NCBI GenBank assembly: GCA_028554755.1
Contig: JAPTOF010000010.1
Coordinates: 9,832,001 to 9,896,000 of the forward strand
Direction of reading: 5' to 3'
Source: Cordia subcordata
Taxonomy: Eukaryota; Streptophyta; Magnoliopsida; Boraginales; Cordiaceae
DNA length: 64,000 nt
Shown piece by piece: positions 49,175 to 60,735 of this stretch; the first letter of the stretch is position 1, and every line of letters starts with the position of its first letter. Below the pieces are notes generated by a model, which ran no database searches, was not told the origin of the DNA, and was given only the letters and a program-made list of their open reading frames with translations. Made by a program: the position numbers and the translations under genes.

Positions 49175-51573
49175 TATAGAAGTTTATTGAGTACAAGCTT
49201 CAAAATGAGTGTTACATATATATTTATACTAGTACAAGACTTGCAATACAAGAAATATGATTTTTAAGACAAGTAATACAGTTGCCATATTTAACGTTAA
49301 CACAAGAAGCTCTAACGTAATATATAATAATACATTACTATCCCCATCAATCTGAGCAGGGTGAGACTCAAAGATTGTTCCTCAGTGATTGAAAAAGGGC
49401 CAATGGAAGCCTCGATGAAGATAGCTGTCACTTGAGAACTTGTACAAACAAACTTGATTGAAACATCTCTCAAAGTAACAATTTCCATGATGAAATAAAA
49501 AATCTCCATATGTTCAGTTCTTGCATCTAACTCCGGGTAGCAAGCAAAGCAATTTATAAATCCAAAAGGTTTTGGCCAAGGCATAGACCAATGACCAATA
49601 TTTGGTCTTGACAAGAGAGGGGTTGAGATTTCGAGAGAGAGAAAAGAAGAAAGAAGAAAAGAAAGGAGAAAATCCAATTATAAATGAAGAAGAGATAAAA
49701 AGAGAAATTCCATGGCATAGGATGGGTGTATTGACGAATTGAAGAGAAGACAAACACGAAATTAAGGCTATGGTGGAAGAAATTAAATAAGCAAGAAGAT
49801 GGTTGCCGTGCTTATGTTAGAGGAAAAAAAGAATTTAAGGTTGACTTGATGATTAAAGCCAAAAGCAACTGAAGTAGTCATTTAGTAATTATAAGTATTA
49901 CCACAATGGAAAAAAGAAGAAAAAGACTATAGATTCTATTGATTTTTATGGAAGGTTTGTTTCAAAGAGAAATAAGAAAAAAAAGTTTAAGGAAAGTTTT
50001 GAAAGCTTCCTTGACACTCACGGTTCTCTTGGAAGGGAGAATATGATTTTTTTTTCCCTTTCTTAAGATTGCTGAATAACCAACGAGTAAAAAAAAAAAA
50101 AAAACTGTGCCCTTCAAGAAAGCACCAGCAACCGAACTTTTAAAGAATAAGAGCAGATTGCAAGAAATAGATTCATCAAGGTAGAATTAGATTGCAAGGC
50201 CATGTGTGGTGCTTGCATGGTTGGCAGCAAAGACAAATTTGGCATCAAAGACAAATTAGGCAAGGAGCTATACACAGGGGGAACCAAAGGCCGCCCCCCC
50301 CCCCCCCCGCCACCAAGTTTAAAAAATGTATATATATTGTTTATGTAAAATTTTTTAAACATTTTCTCATGCCCCCCCTCCCCCCAATTTTTTTTCTCCT
50401 CTTCTTTTTCTTGAAGATCTTATTGTAGTGGTTCTTTTTTAGTATATATTTTTTTTCATGTGCAGATAATATTTTAGTGAATTTTTTTAATGAAAAAAAA
50501 TTTAGAGGATAAATTTTACTAATGCTTAATATATTTATTTTGCTAGTTAGATTTTAGAAGATAAGTTTAAGAAATTCATAAATTTTGGGTAGCTTTTTAT
50601 ATAGAATTTATTTTGGGTATTTCTTCATATAAAATTTATTTGTTTCATTGGCCGAATAATTTCATAAAAAAGAAAAGAATTTAGTTTTACCTATTGAATC
50701 ATTAAATTTTTTTTACGTAATTTTATATTATTTTGTTAAGTAGTATTTTCTTTACAATTGTTTGCATTTTAAATATCCACATTATCGACCTTTGTTGTCA
50801 TGATTATTGTCAAATATGTGTTACTCTCTTTATCACTTTAGAAGAGAGAAAGATTTGTCATTTTACTTAATACTATTTCCTAGTTAATTTATATTCAAAT
50901 ATGAAAACAGATCTTGAATACTATTTCTCAAGTGATTTGCATTTGTATATGAAAATAAATTTTGCCCCCCCCCCCCCCCCGACGAATTTCTGGTTCTGCC
51001 CTTGGCTATATGTTGACGACTATTGTGCAAAGTTGGGTGATAAGAGAAAATCAAGACTGCATTAAGTGGTGACCGACGGGAAGAAGAAAGAATGAAGGAA
51101 AAAAAAAAAAGAAAAAATTGGGAAGAAGAATTATAAGCTGGGGATGGTGGTGCTTATTGATGGCACCAAGAATATGTGGCGGTCGTGCTTGTTTTAGCAC
51201 CAAGAATATCGGTGCTTTGGTGCTCAACAAGAAATTAGGGATGGCAGCAGCGACCACGGTGCTCAACAAGGAACAAGAAAGAGAAGAGAAAAAGAAAGAA
51301 AAATTAGGGCAGAAGGAAGAAAAGAAAAAAAATTGGATCCCAAGATTTGTAGACTTTTGATACCATATAGAATTTTATTGAGCACAAAATTTGAAAGGGG
51401 AGTTACATATAGAATTTTATTGAGCACAAAATTTGAAAGGGGAGTTACATAGATATTTATACTAGTACAAAACTTGTAATACAAGAAATATAACTTTTAA
51501 AATAAGTAATAAAATTGACATATTTAACTTTAATACAAGAGACCTTAACATAATATATAATAATACACTAACA
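49175..51573 (-). mobile_element. Non-autonomous Copia-type LTR element, minus orientation
   Basis: Flanked by a five-base duplication TAGAT (49170-49174 and 51574-51578). The 5' LTR is 51573 to 51366 on the minus strand (starts TGTTAGTGTATTATTATA) and the 3' LTR is about 49340 to 49175. They match well, except that the 5' LTR carries a 42-bp tandem duplication (51366-51407 and 51408-51449). Directly after the 5' LTR the minus strand reads TGGTATCAAAAGTC, close to the primer-binding site for initiator-Met tRNA (TGGTATCAGAGC). A purine-rich TTGATGGGGA precedes the 3' LTR. The roughly 2-kb interior has no gag or pol, so it depends on another element. It ends 78 bp behind the stop codon of the intact P450. 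Confidence 0.85.
50273..51004. mobile_element. hAT-like element nested in the Copia-type element
   Basis: Flanked by GCTATA on both sides (50267-50272 and 51005-51010). Left end CACAGGGGGAACCA and right end, read in reverse complement, CAAGGGCAGAACCA, form imperfect inverted repeats similar to the CAGGGGCGGAGCCA ends of some plant hAT elements. Each end is followed inward by a C or G homopolymer of 15-17 bases (about 50293-50308 and 50964-50980). The short, six-base visible duplication makes the class tentative. Confidence 0.6.
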
Positions 51574-51651
51574 TAGATGCCTTAAATTTAAACATGTAAA
51601 CAGTATTGAAAAGGTGCCCTAGCTAGCTTTATAGAGATTGTGCATCTGCCT

Positions 51652-53327
51652 TCAGACAGGTATAGGGACAGCTTTTAGATTATATTTCTTTTGCAATACA
51701 AGGCCAACCTTTTCCTCCATGTTTAGTTCTTCTGATTTGATGTCACCTTCAAGCTTCCAATCAAATACATTAAGTAAGGACCCTAGCATAGTCGGAAGAA
51801 TCCTTCGTGCCAACGGCATTCCAGGACAAATTCTTCTTCCTGAACCAAAAGGAATCAACTCAAAGTCCAGGCCTCGAACATCTAAATCCGAATTCCAAAA
51901 TCTTTCAGGCTTAAAGGCTAACGGATTATCCCAATAGCTTGGATCACGCCCAATTGCCCATGCATTTACAAGCACTTTTGTGCCTTTTGGAATCGAGTAC
52001 CCACATAGCTCAACATCTTGATATACCATCCGTGGAATTAATGTTTGAACTGGTGGATGTAACCTTAAAGTTTCTTTGACAATGCACTGTAGATAAGGTA
52101 ATCGGTCAACATCAGCTTCTTCTATTGGTTTGCCCTTGCCAATAACTTGTGCGAGCTCTTCTTTGGCCTTTTTCAGTGCATCTGGACTTTTAAGTACCTC
52201 TGCCATTCCCCATTCTAAAGTACTTGAAGTTGTATCTGCCCCTGCTATAAATAAATCCTACGACAACAATTATAATAATAAGATGAACATGATATCCTAC
52301 TATAGAATGTAACTAATGAAAATCAGAATGTAACTATATTTTTGGGCCATCTTATCATATATATAAAACTAAGATATAAAAGGGGAAATTATACAAAATA
52401 TATTAAAGAAAAGAAAATTAATAAAGAGGGAAAAAGAAGATTTCTTACCAGGAACATGCGCTCCATATGGGTCCGATCATAATCTTTCGGATTTTCTTCA
52501 ATAAAAGTGAGAAGAAGATCAAGAGCATCGTTATATGCTGGTCCATGCAATTTCCTTTGTTTCATACGTTCATCGATCTCACTCATAAAAATGTCAAACA
52601 CCTTGCTGAAATGATTGGTCAAACGACGCTTTATACCTTGAATATCGAACTTTAAAAACTTGTAGAAGTCCGCCAAGTTAGGTGCACCAGCCTCCACAGA
52701 TACATTCCACATCACGTCTCGCATGTGTTGGACAGAATCTGAACTCGGGTCCATGACATTCTTGGAGAAAATGGTGTCAGTCAAAAGGTTTAGCGTGGTC
52801 ATGAAAGCTGCAAGCCCTATATTAACTACTTCGCCTTTGAGACTATATCTTTGACAATAGTCAATCAGCTCATGAATCTTTCTAGACCTTGTGTTCTGGC
52901 TAGCATCTAGCCTGGTGCCAGAAAATATGGTAGAGTTCATGGCTTTCCGAATGCTTCTAAACCGTGACTCCACAGGCAACAAGACGACAGAGTACTTGTA
53001 CTGATTATGAGCATGGAGAGCTTGAGGAATCCATTTGCTGGAGAACTCTGTGTCTTGTTTCTGAAGCACTTGTCTAGCCACGGCTGGTGAGCTTACGACG
53101 AGTGTGTTAAGTCGGCCTAGTTTTACAAGCATGATAGGGCCATAGGTTTTGGCAAGCTCTGCTAGGGACTGGTGGAAGTGTGAGCCAAGCAAGTGAAGGT
53201 GGCCAATTATGGGTAGGGCAGGAGGACCAGGGGGAAGCCTTTTGTTTTTTCTTGAGGAGAAAGTCTTGAAGCCATGGTACGAGGTTATTGCTAGCAATGC
53301 TACAAGCAGTATTGTTATGTAATCCAT
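51652..53327 (-). CDS. CYP76-family cytochrome P450, two exons, 494 aa
   Basis: ER-anchored haem monooxygenase; CYP76 enzymes commonly hydroxylate monoterpenols, iridoid precursors and other specialised metabolites. Exon 1 is 53327-52449 (293 codons) and exon 2 is 52257-51652; GT at 52448-52447, AG at 52259-52258, phase 0. The start ATG at 53327 opens MDYITILLVALLAITSYHGF, a membrane anchor, followed by the hinge LPPGPPALPIIG (about residues 31-42). [12 protein letters not shown] of the I-helix is at about 298-309, ETLR of the K-helix at 355-358, PERF at 410-413 and FGSGRRICPG at 430-439 with Cys437 as haem ligand. The length is normal for the family, and the single intron sits at the usual place before the I-helix. 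A dead tandem paralog lies at 43961-45648. No lesion was seen. Family assignment rests on strong resemblance to CYP76B-type geraniol hydroxylases; subfamily and substrate are unknown. Confidence 0.93.
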
Positions 53328-53395
53328 GGCCTCTTACTGAGAAATGGGCAACGAGGTGAAGGCTGAGGAGTGAGGACTCTCTTCCTCGGAGGTGC

Positions 53396-53402
53396 TTATA
53401 TA
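53396..53402 (-). promoter_or_regulatory. TATA box of the intact CYP76-like gene
   Basis: TATATAA on the minus strand, about 70 bp upstream of the start codon, and conserved in the dead paralog at 45724-45730 while the surrounding bases vary. Confidence 0.65.
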
Positions 53403-53419
53403 GCTATTATTTTGCTGCC

Positions 53420-56119
53420 AAGTTTGACAGTAAATTATAATAATTTTTTTTTTTTGAATGAATCTCACCAATAAACTGCAAGGAGAAAGGAAAGACGACC
53501 ACGTGCTTTGTCTTGGGTTCACCGTCAAATTAAGCAGGCGAGAGAAAGTGAATCACGTAACATATTTGTAATTTACATGTTCGGGGAATCTACAAATAAT
53601 CCCCATTACATATAAAATGTGTCTGATTTAATTTTTAACGTTTCAAAAGTAATTTATTTGGCTTTCGATGTTTGTAGAAAAAAAAAAATCAATTTGGTCC
53701 TTCTAATTTCAAAAGTATCTTATTTGATTCTTAATATTTGCAAAAAGCGTCAATTTCCTTTCATTATTAGTCATGTCATCATCACATGACCATATTTAAG
53801 GCTGAAATATGGGTCAAGTAGATTACTTTTTGTAAATAATGGGAATCAAATTGCTTATTTTTGAAAGAAATAGGGACCTAAGTGGCACTTTCTTAATACA
53901 TTATGAACTAATTAAGTCATTTTTAAAATAATAAAGAATATATTAGAACTTTCTGTAAGCAATAGAAAACATATATGGAATTTGTCCTTGATATAAATGT
54001 ATAAGTGAGTGCTCTTTATCTGAAGTGGTTTACTGACCAGAAAGACACTAAATATAAATAATCAAGGGAATAGTTTTATATATTAGTTCTATTAGTTATA
54101 TTTAGAAGTGTAATAAAATTAATTAGATACACTTGATCTAAGCTCACGGGTTTTGAATGTAGTAAACAATTAACATGCTGTATTTGGAATCGTAGTTAAC
54201 GTTTGTTGTACTTAGAATCTTAGCTAATATTTATCATATTTAGAAGTGTAGCCAATGTAACTAATATAAGGTGTAACAAATGTATTTTTCAAATTTATAT
54301 TATTTACATTTTCAATCATAACAAAATTTTCACTATTCTAAAAAAACTAAATATCAAAATTTCTAATATTATTGTTATAATTTGAAATGCAACAAATACC
54401 CTAATTAGAACAAAAGTTATCATTTTAATCTCCTAAGCTTATTATAAGCGAAGCATAAGAAAGACATAACTACTAACCTAAAACCTTGTAGTAAGAAAAT
54501 ATCGAATGATAGAGTTATATTATTATGAGCGAAATCTAACAATTTTAAATTACTAATAATCAGTAAGGATATTGATAGTTTATAATAGTAAAATCCTACT
54601 CATATTGTGATAGTGTTGTGAGAAAATCCTCAATCAAGTAAGTAAAAGTTCTAACAGGAATAGATCATCCAAGTTGTATTTCCAAATCCTATTTTATTAA
54701 ATCTAGTTAGGGCCATTTAGCAACGTATATATCATGAACTTCCTGTCTATCGTGGCATCTCAGACATCTTCATGCGAGAATATAATATTTGCAAGATTCT
54801 CTTTGGTGTAATTATATTTTAATAATTGTGTCAACAATGACAACTTTTTTTTTTCTTTTTTCTTTTTTTGTTAGCTAACAATGGCAACTTAATTTTACTA
54901 ATTATGTCAACAATGACAACTTAGTTTTATGCTGTCAAGTTTGAAAACCACTTTTTAGCATTAAGAAAACGTTATCTATGTCTTTAATCAATGTTTTTAT
55001 CTGAAGCTAGGTCCTTGGACTTAATTGGGTGGGTAAATCAAGTGTACATATGCTGGAATTTAAAGAAGTCAAAACTGGAATGCATTAAATATTGATATTA
55101 AACTGAAATTAGAAATATAGTAGTACAAAAATTTGAAATACAGAAACATCAAATAAGCGATGCGAAAGTCGAAAACTGATCTGGAAAGTAGTGTAGTCAG
55201 TGCACCAGCAACTGTAGCTTTAGACATAATAATGGAGTGGCCGGCTTAATTGTCCATCGTGAGTGTGGAGTGACCGACAAAGCGTTTGTAGCAATCAATT
55301 GCCAACGTGCAAAAGGTCGGAACAGTAACCAAGCCTTCAGTAGTATTTCAGTTATGAGAAAAGATTAAGACCGAGCAAAAACCACACCCACACCAGTGAC
55401 GCGCAATCGAGCTCAGCTGGGCAAGCACATGCGTGTGGCAATTTTTATATCAAGCCTACTATGTAGACACTTCCTTCTAGGCCATTAGTTGTCGTTTTTT
55501 GAAAAAACAACTATATATAATATGGTGGAAATTACAATATAAAAAATAAGAATAGACAGTGATTTTACTACAAAATAATTAAAAATAAGTAACGATTTTA
55601 TTATATAGGCAGAAGTTTTAATAATACATAAATATATTCTCATGCAAAATAACTAATGAATATAATCTTAGCTTGATTGGTAGATAGTGTAATTATAAAC
55701 TACTATAATAACAAAAATTCAAGATTCAAACCATGTACGAAACATAGTGTGATTTTTTTTTTTTCTGAATTATATATACAAGCAACCTTTTCTAAAGGCA
55801 ACACTCTTTCCAAAGTTGGTTTTACCATCACCTATTACCTACTTTTTTTGTAATGAATGCTCTTAGTTTTCCTATGTTAGAACCAAACCAATAGTTGAGA
55901 AATTTCACAAATCAAACATTGTACAAGGTCAACTTTGAACCCTAATTTGTCATTCATCATAACTCTATTTTTAACATATAAATATACTGCGCTCATATAA
56001 AAATAGAATCAAGATCCAACCCAATTGATAAACAAGATCCAACCCAATTTTAGGTGAAAGTGACTTTGACCTCGTGTCAAAAACCACATATTCCAACAAA
56101 CATCTTATAGTTTATTTTA
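53420..56119. other. Intergenic, no gene seen
   Basis: AT-rich. The stretch 53590-53900 has phrases like AATTTGGTCCTT and AATAGGGACCTAAG at its two ends, in the style of plant MITEs, without a resolved target duplication. Three diverged repeats of a TAGAA(G/T)(T)GTAGC(C/T)AA-type motif lie near 54180-54260. No coding region. Confidence 0.4.
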
Positions 56120-56480
56120 GTCTTCCTTCATTAGCACCTTTCCTCCATTGAAAACGAAATAGAAAAATAACCTCTGCTACTGAACAAGCTATTGATGTTC
56201 TATATGTGCTCCTAATTGCATATTGTGAAGTAAATTAGCTGGTAGGCGATTAGTGGTAGGTAATTTGGACCTTGACTTCGCAAGCTCTAATAGTTATTCT
56301 TTTCTTGATTTGTACGTGCCATGCTTGCAAATAGGACTGTACTAATCTTCATTTTATTTTTCCAATTTTATCAGATGTCCCCGAACAAACCTATTATATA
56401 GTCATTCTTCACTTTCTATGTTTTGCAGTTCAAGGATGTGAAACTAGCACAGCTGAAGTACAACCTCATTTTCCCAAAGA
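56120..56480 (+). pseudogene. Relic of KU70 intron 18 and SAP exon
   Basis: The segment matches the end of KU70 intron 18 and the start of exon 19 (about 35310-35545) in the same order: GCTACTGAACAAGCT, GCGATTAGTGGTAGGTAATT, CTTGACTTCGCAAGCTCTAATAGT, then TTTTGCAG at 56421-56428 and an exon start TTCAAGGATGTG that reads FKDVKLAQLKYNL, a decayed form of LKDLTVAELKYYL. An extra roughly 110 bp (about 56308-56415) interrupts the intron part. The frame decays after about 15 codons. Because intron sequence is included, this is a DNA-level copy. Confidence 0.85.
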
Positions 56481-56859
56481 TTATCTTATAAGGTTTCTCG
56501 ACGACTCATTTGCATTTACGTTTTAACAAAGAGATTTTTTTACATAATTTTTGAGAAAAAGTCCTTAAAAATTAAGTTTCTAATTTTTGAAAAAAAAAAA
56601 ATTGAATTTGAACCGTTTGTTAGAGTTTCAATTTTTTTCCCTAAAAGTTAAGCCAAAAAAAAATTTGCTAATTGAAAAGTACAATTAGCCAAAAAAAAAA
56701 TGTACTTATCAAGGAAAAGGAATTCAAATCTAAACAGGCTCTATATATAAACCCTTCCTCGTGAGTTAGTTCAACAAGCCAATTAGCCATAAACAATCTT
56801 TGCCTTCTTGGCCATTGACTTGACAAATATTGGTGACATACTCTGGAGCTTCTACCAGT

Positions 56860-57289
56860 ATGTCACCAATTAGCACTAGTGACTTGCATCGTATTTTCAG
56901 CAAGATTGACAAAAATGGCGATGGCTTCGTAAGCTTCGACAAGCTGAAGTGGCTTCTGGAAAGGCTCAGGTTCCATCCTTCCGTAGACGAGCTTGAATTA
57001 TTGGTGGGAAGAATAAGTCTAGGCTACTTTGATTTCTTGTTATTTTACAATATAAGGGCAACAATGGTGAGAGCAGAATGAAAGAAGAAGATAACACCTC
57101 GGAGATCAAAGACCTTGAAAAAGCTTTCATGGTTTTTGATTTAAATGACGATGGATTCATTTCAAGCGAAGAGTTTCAAAGTGCATTGTCAAGTTGGAAT
57201 TGTGGGATGAGAAACTTGACTTCAAGGAGTTTAAGAATATGATTGACTTCGAGGAGTTTAAGAATATGATGTTGCTTACAAAAACATGA
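56860..57289 (+). pseudogene. CML44-like EF-hand protein pseudogene
   Basis: Starting at ATG 56860 (MSPISTSDLHRIFSKIDKNG) the frame gives a calmodulin-like first half with an EF-hand loop DKNGDGFVSFDK, in which the usual final Glu is Lys. TGA at 57079-57081 ends this frame. An overlapping frame from 57078 continues the similarity with a complete loop DLNDDGFISSEE, then stops at 57240-57242. A third frame holds LDFKEFKNMIDFEEFKNMM and ends at 57287-57289. Sequence for the third EF-hand and most of the fourth is deleted, and 27 bp (57218-57244) are duplicated in tandem (57245-57271). Calmodulin-like proteins sense Ca2+; this copy can no longer do so. The CML44 assignment is from remembered similarity. 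The ORF can be extended upstream only by a non-ATG codon, so I chose ATG 56860. Confidence 0.85.
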
Positions 57290-57795
57290 CTCAAGTCTCT
57301 TTGTAATAATGTTTTATTCCCAACATTTGTGAATTTAGCAAAGCCTATGTTACCTACATAACTTTTCCCATACTTTTATGGTAAAAATTCATGTATTAAG
57401 CAACAAATATCACATTCATATAATAAAAATTTTACTATATAAAGAAGGGTAATAGGGTGAAGGGTGATATATATTAATGCTCATGGAGAATTCATGATTA
57501 TGGTGGATACATATGTGTGTACTTGGTATATATAGTTACATTTCTCGACAAGATTGGTGGTATCGCGAAAAGATTTGTGTTACGACGCATATTATTAATG
57601 GGATTGTTGTTATTAATTAGTCTAATCCATGTTAAAAGCCTCATAACTTTGATGCATATCAGACCGAAGTTGTAAAGAAAAATGTAGAGAATAGAAAAAT
57701 GCAGGGTATAACCTCTCTATTTGCCATTTACTCATTGTTTGTTGTGTAGACATGCCAAACTAAGTCTATTTTACCTAGCAAAAAAGAAAAACTAA
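57290..57795. other. 3' flank of the EF-hand pseudogene, no gene
   Basis: AT-rich, no coding region and no clear repeat. Confidence 0.4.
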
Positions 57796-58024
57796 GGGCC
57801 TATTTGGATTGGCTTTTTTTCAGGAAAAAGTACTTTTTTTCTCTGAAAAAGTTACATTAAATTTGCAATAACTATTTGATTTGGCTTCCAAAAAAGTTAA
57901 AACTCTGAAAAAACCTCAAATACAGCTTTTTTTAGAAGCTAAAATTTTCAGCTTCTAAAAAAAAGCTGTTTTTCAAAAACTGTTAAAAAAAGCGCTTTTA
58001 AAAAAAGCCAATCCAAACGAGTCC
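57796..58024. mobile_element. Tourist-like MITE with TAA target duplication
   Basis: Begins GGGCCTATTTGGATTGGC and ends GCCAATCCAAACGAGTCC, flanked by TAA on both sides (57793-57795 and 58025-58027). The interior shows internal complementarity (AGCTTTTTTTAGAAGCT and CAGCTTCTAAAAAAAAGCTG). This is the best-preserved member of the group that also includes 11246-11478 and 13221-13430. Confidence 0.88.
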
Positions 58025-58831
58025 TAAGTCCACGTTCTATTCATCAAACTTCTAATTTAATCTTCACTATGTGTTCATGTACCCATTAAGGTATCAATAA
58101 AATAATTGAAAATAGTTTTTTTTTTTTTAATTTTTTTGTGTTCCACTGCAATGTGAAAATTTAGTTGAATTTTGAGGCACTAAAACAAAGTACCTAAAGA
58201 CATATTCTAGAAATAAATGACAAGTTAGACAAGAGCCCCTCTTCATGCTGGGCTACGCATAACCACGTTCCCATTTTTTCTTATAGGTTGGAATAAAGAG
58301 GTGACTGGATCCTTATTTTTAATTTTTATTTTTTTATTTCAGTTTAATTTTAATCTAATAATATAGTAACTTATTTTAAAGAATTTATATTTCAATTTCA
58401 ATTTTAAAAAATTATTATTGTAGCTAAAGTATTATTTTAGTGTTTTGTCTTTTAGTTATTGATGTTATAATCCAAATATGATTGATAACATTAATACTAC
58501 TTTCAATTATTGAATTTATTAATCATATAGTTTCACACTTTTCCCATGTTTATATAATTTTGTAAAACTTTTTAACATTAATTTTTGTTTACTTATTCTT
58601 CTAACTTTTTTAATTAATTTAAGTTTTTAATATTAATAACTAGAGCATAATCCGAGTGATGCATAAAGAAATGAGTACTTTTTATATCTTTGTTTGATGT
58701 TACTAGTTAATTATATTTTTATAGCTATTTAACTAGTTAATTTAATAAAATGAGTTTGATAAAATTAGTAATTGAATTAGCTGGTAAAAAAAAATCACAT
58801 AAAAGGGCATGAGTATCACATTGTTGTGTTG

Positions 58832-58885
<54 letters not shown>

Positions 58886-59210
58886 GAATAAAATAATTTA
58901 TTTTACAATGAGATAGATATTTCTTATAACAATATTTTATTAATACATCAAAGTAAAACTAATTTTTGCTAAATTATTTGTATCAATGCTATAAGAATAT
59001 TTTTAATTGATTCAAAAATTATTTGATATTATGAAAAATCCTGATGTTCCTACATAAAAACTAATTACTCAATATAAGGAGTAATCCAAGACCTTATAAA
59101 GTAGTGTTAAATTTTTCTAATTTTTTCATGTAGAAGAAGAATATATTTTAACACCCCTTCACGTGTAACCCAGAGCCAAGAACCGAGAACAGTCAAAAAC
59201 TCTAAGAAAA

Positions 59211-59334
59211 GATGCTCAAATGAGCCAATACCCAAGCTTAAATGTTCAAACGAGCCAAAAAATTACAAATAGGTGCTCAAACGAATAAAAGAACTAAGAA
59301 TAGGCGCTCAAATGAGCTAAAAAACAAAGATGGA
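59211..59334. repeat. Degenerate 31-bp tandem repeat, four units
   Basis: Four consecutive units start GATGCTCAAATGAGC, ATGTTCAAACGAGC, GTGCTCAAACGAAT and GCGCTCAAATGAGC, each about 31 bp. The core is GCTCAAAYGAGC, itself nearly palindromic. Confidence 0.8.
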
Positions 59335-59489
59335 TCACATATGCAGGCATAAGAGACTGAGCCAAGACTTAACTATGATACTTTGTAAAAAATTTTAATA
59401 TAAAAATAAATTAATTAATATAAAAAGTGATTCAAGATATTATAAAATAATTTTATTATTATTATTATTATTATTTCATGTGAGAGATC

Positions 59490-59592
59490 TCTAATTAACC
59501 CTTACTTGTACAAGACTTGAAATTGGCGTCTTTTTATGACGAGGCCTGCAGGGCTACAAGTACAGAACTTTCCATCATATGACAATGACAAA
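59490..59592. repeat. Diverged local duplication (partner 60440-60541)
   Basis: Both copies read AACCCTTACT(T/A)GTACAAGACT, GCGTCTTTTT, GCCTTGCA/GCCTGCAG, AAGTA, AACTTT and end ATATGACAATGACAA. They are about 950 bp apart in direct orientation, so may be remnants of LTRs or a local duplication. Confidence 0.7.
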
Positions 59593-60735
59593 GTGGAAAA
59601 GTATTGCTGATATCTAATGTGCATCGAGTATTGTGAAGATTCTTTTTAATGACATGTCATATCAATCATTTCTTATCTGATTTAAAATTATAAGCAAAAA
59701 AAGAAATCAAAAACTTATTAGGGAAAAGGTAGGCGGCAATTTTTTATATTTTATAAACATAGTTAAAATGTATAAATCAAATTTTAATATTATATAAAAT
59801 ACTCAAATTAATCTCCATGATTCTAAAGTATTATATTTTTATAAACATAATTAGATCAGTCTTAAATACTACATGATATTTATATGAGCTTTCAAATTTT
59901 TACAAACTTTATTCAAATTAATCCATAGCTTTTGTTTTTGCCCCCTACCCTTACCCCACTCCAATATTTTATGAAATGTGAACTCACAATAACACTCTTA
60001 ATTCTTCATAACTAAATCAAAATATGAGTAATTTAATAGGGACTAATTTAAATAAATTTTTACAATATTAAAAATTAATTTGACTATTTAAAATAATGGA
60101 AATCAAAATTTAACAATATTTGCAAAATATCTAAGAGACAAATTTAAAATTTTCAAAAGGAAAAGAATTAATCAAAAATTATGATGACATCATTTTTTCG
60201 TATCCAACTAATCCTTTCCTTTTTAGCAATAAAGGAAATTCAGTTAGTGGGGCTTGACCACCGGACACTTGATGGAGTCCGACCATCAATTGATAAGTCT
60301 CAGGTGAACAGCACGTTCTCTATACTGTGCATCAATTAAGTCGAAAGTACTCAATCGAGGATAATAAACTGAATTTAAACCTAAATCATAAGTCGTGTTC
60401 GTCTATAACTTGTATTAGTACATACTTGAAAATGGTATCCAACTAACCCTTACTAGTACAAGACTCAGCATTTGCGTCTTTTTGTGTTGAGCCTTGCAAG
60501 TATAAAACTTTTCAGATTTTATCACGGATATGACAATGACAACTTATGCTGGAAAATATGAAATGAGTGATAGACGGATTTTTTTTATAAATAACACACT
60601 TAAAAAACTTAATTTCAAAAATAGTCTTATTTGGGTAAGACTTTCAAAAGCAGCATTTTCGGAGATTGACAAACAAAAACGGTGTTTCAAAAAACGAAAA
60701 TGGAAGCAATAAATAACGTACCGTGGCAGAGCAAC

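Larger units (their letters stand above)
48885..53420. repeat. Segmental duplication, copy 2 (partner 40600-45740)
   Basis: Direct partner of copy 1. It keeps the GGAGGATGGACAT block at 48898, one unit of the 175-bp repeat (49040-49165), then resumes at 51574 after the Copia-type insertion and runs through the intact P450 and its TATA box. Similarity fades near 53420. Confidence 0.85.
58030..60735. other. Intergenic repeats, no gene
   Basis: AT-rich. It contains a (TTA)n microsatellite at about 58836-58884, a 31-bp minisatellite at 59211-59334, a diverged duplication (59490-59592 and 60440-60541), and a second short (ATT)n near 59453-59475. No coding region was recognised. Confidence 0.5.

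Noticed and set aside
49312..49757. Overlapping minus-strand ORFs of 67-121 codons
   Set aside because: They lie inside the Copia-type element, start in its 3' LTR or interior, and show no gag, protease or reverse transcriptase motif.
56830..56859. Start of the EF-hand frame at 56830
   Set aside because: The first codon there is TTG; the ATG at 56860 matches the usual start of CML44-like proteins.
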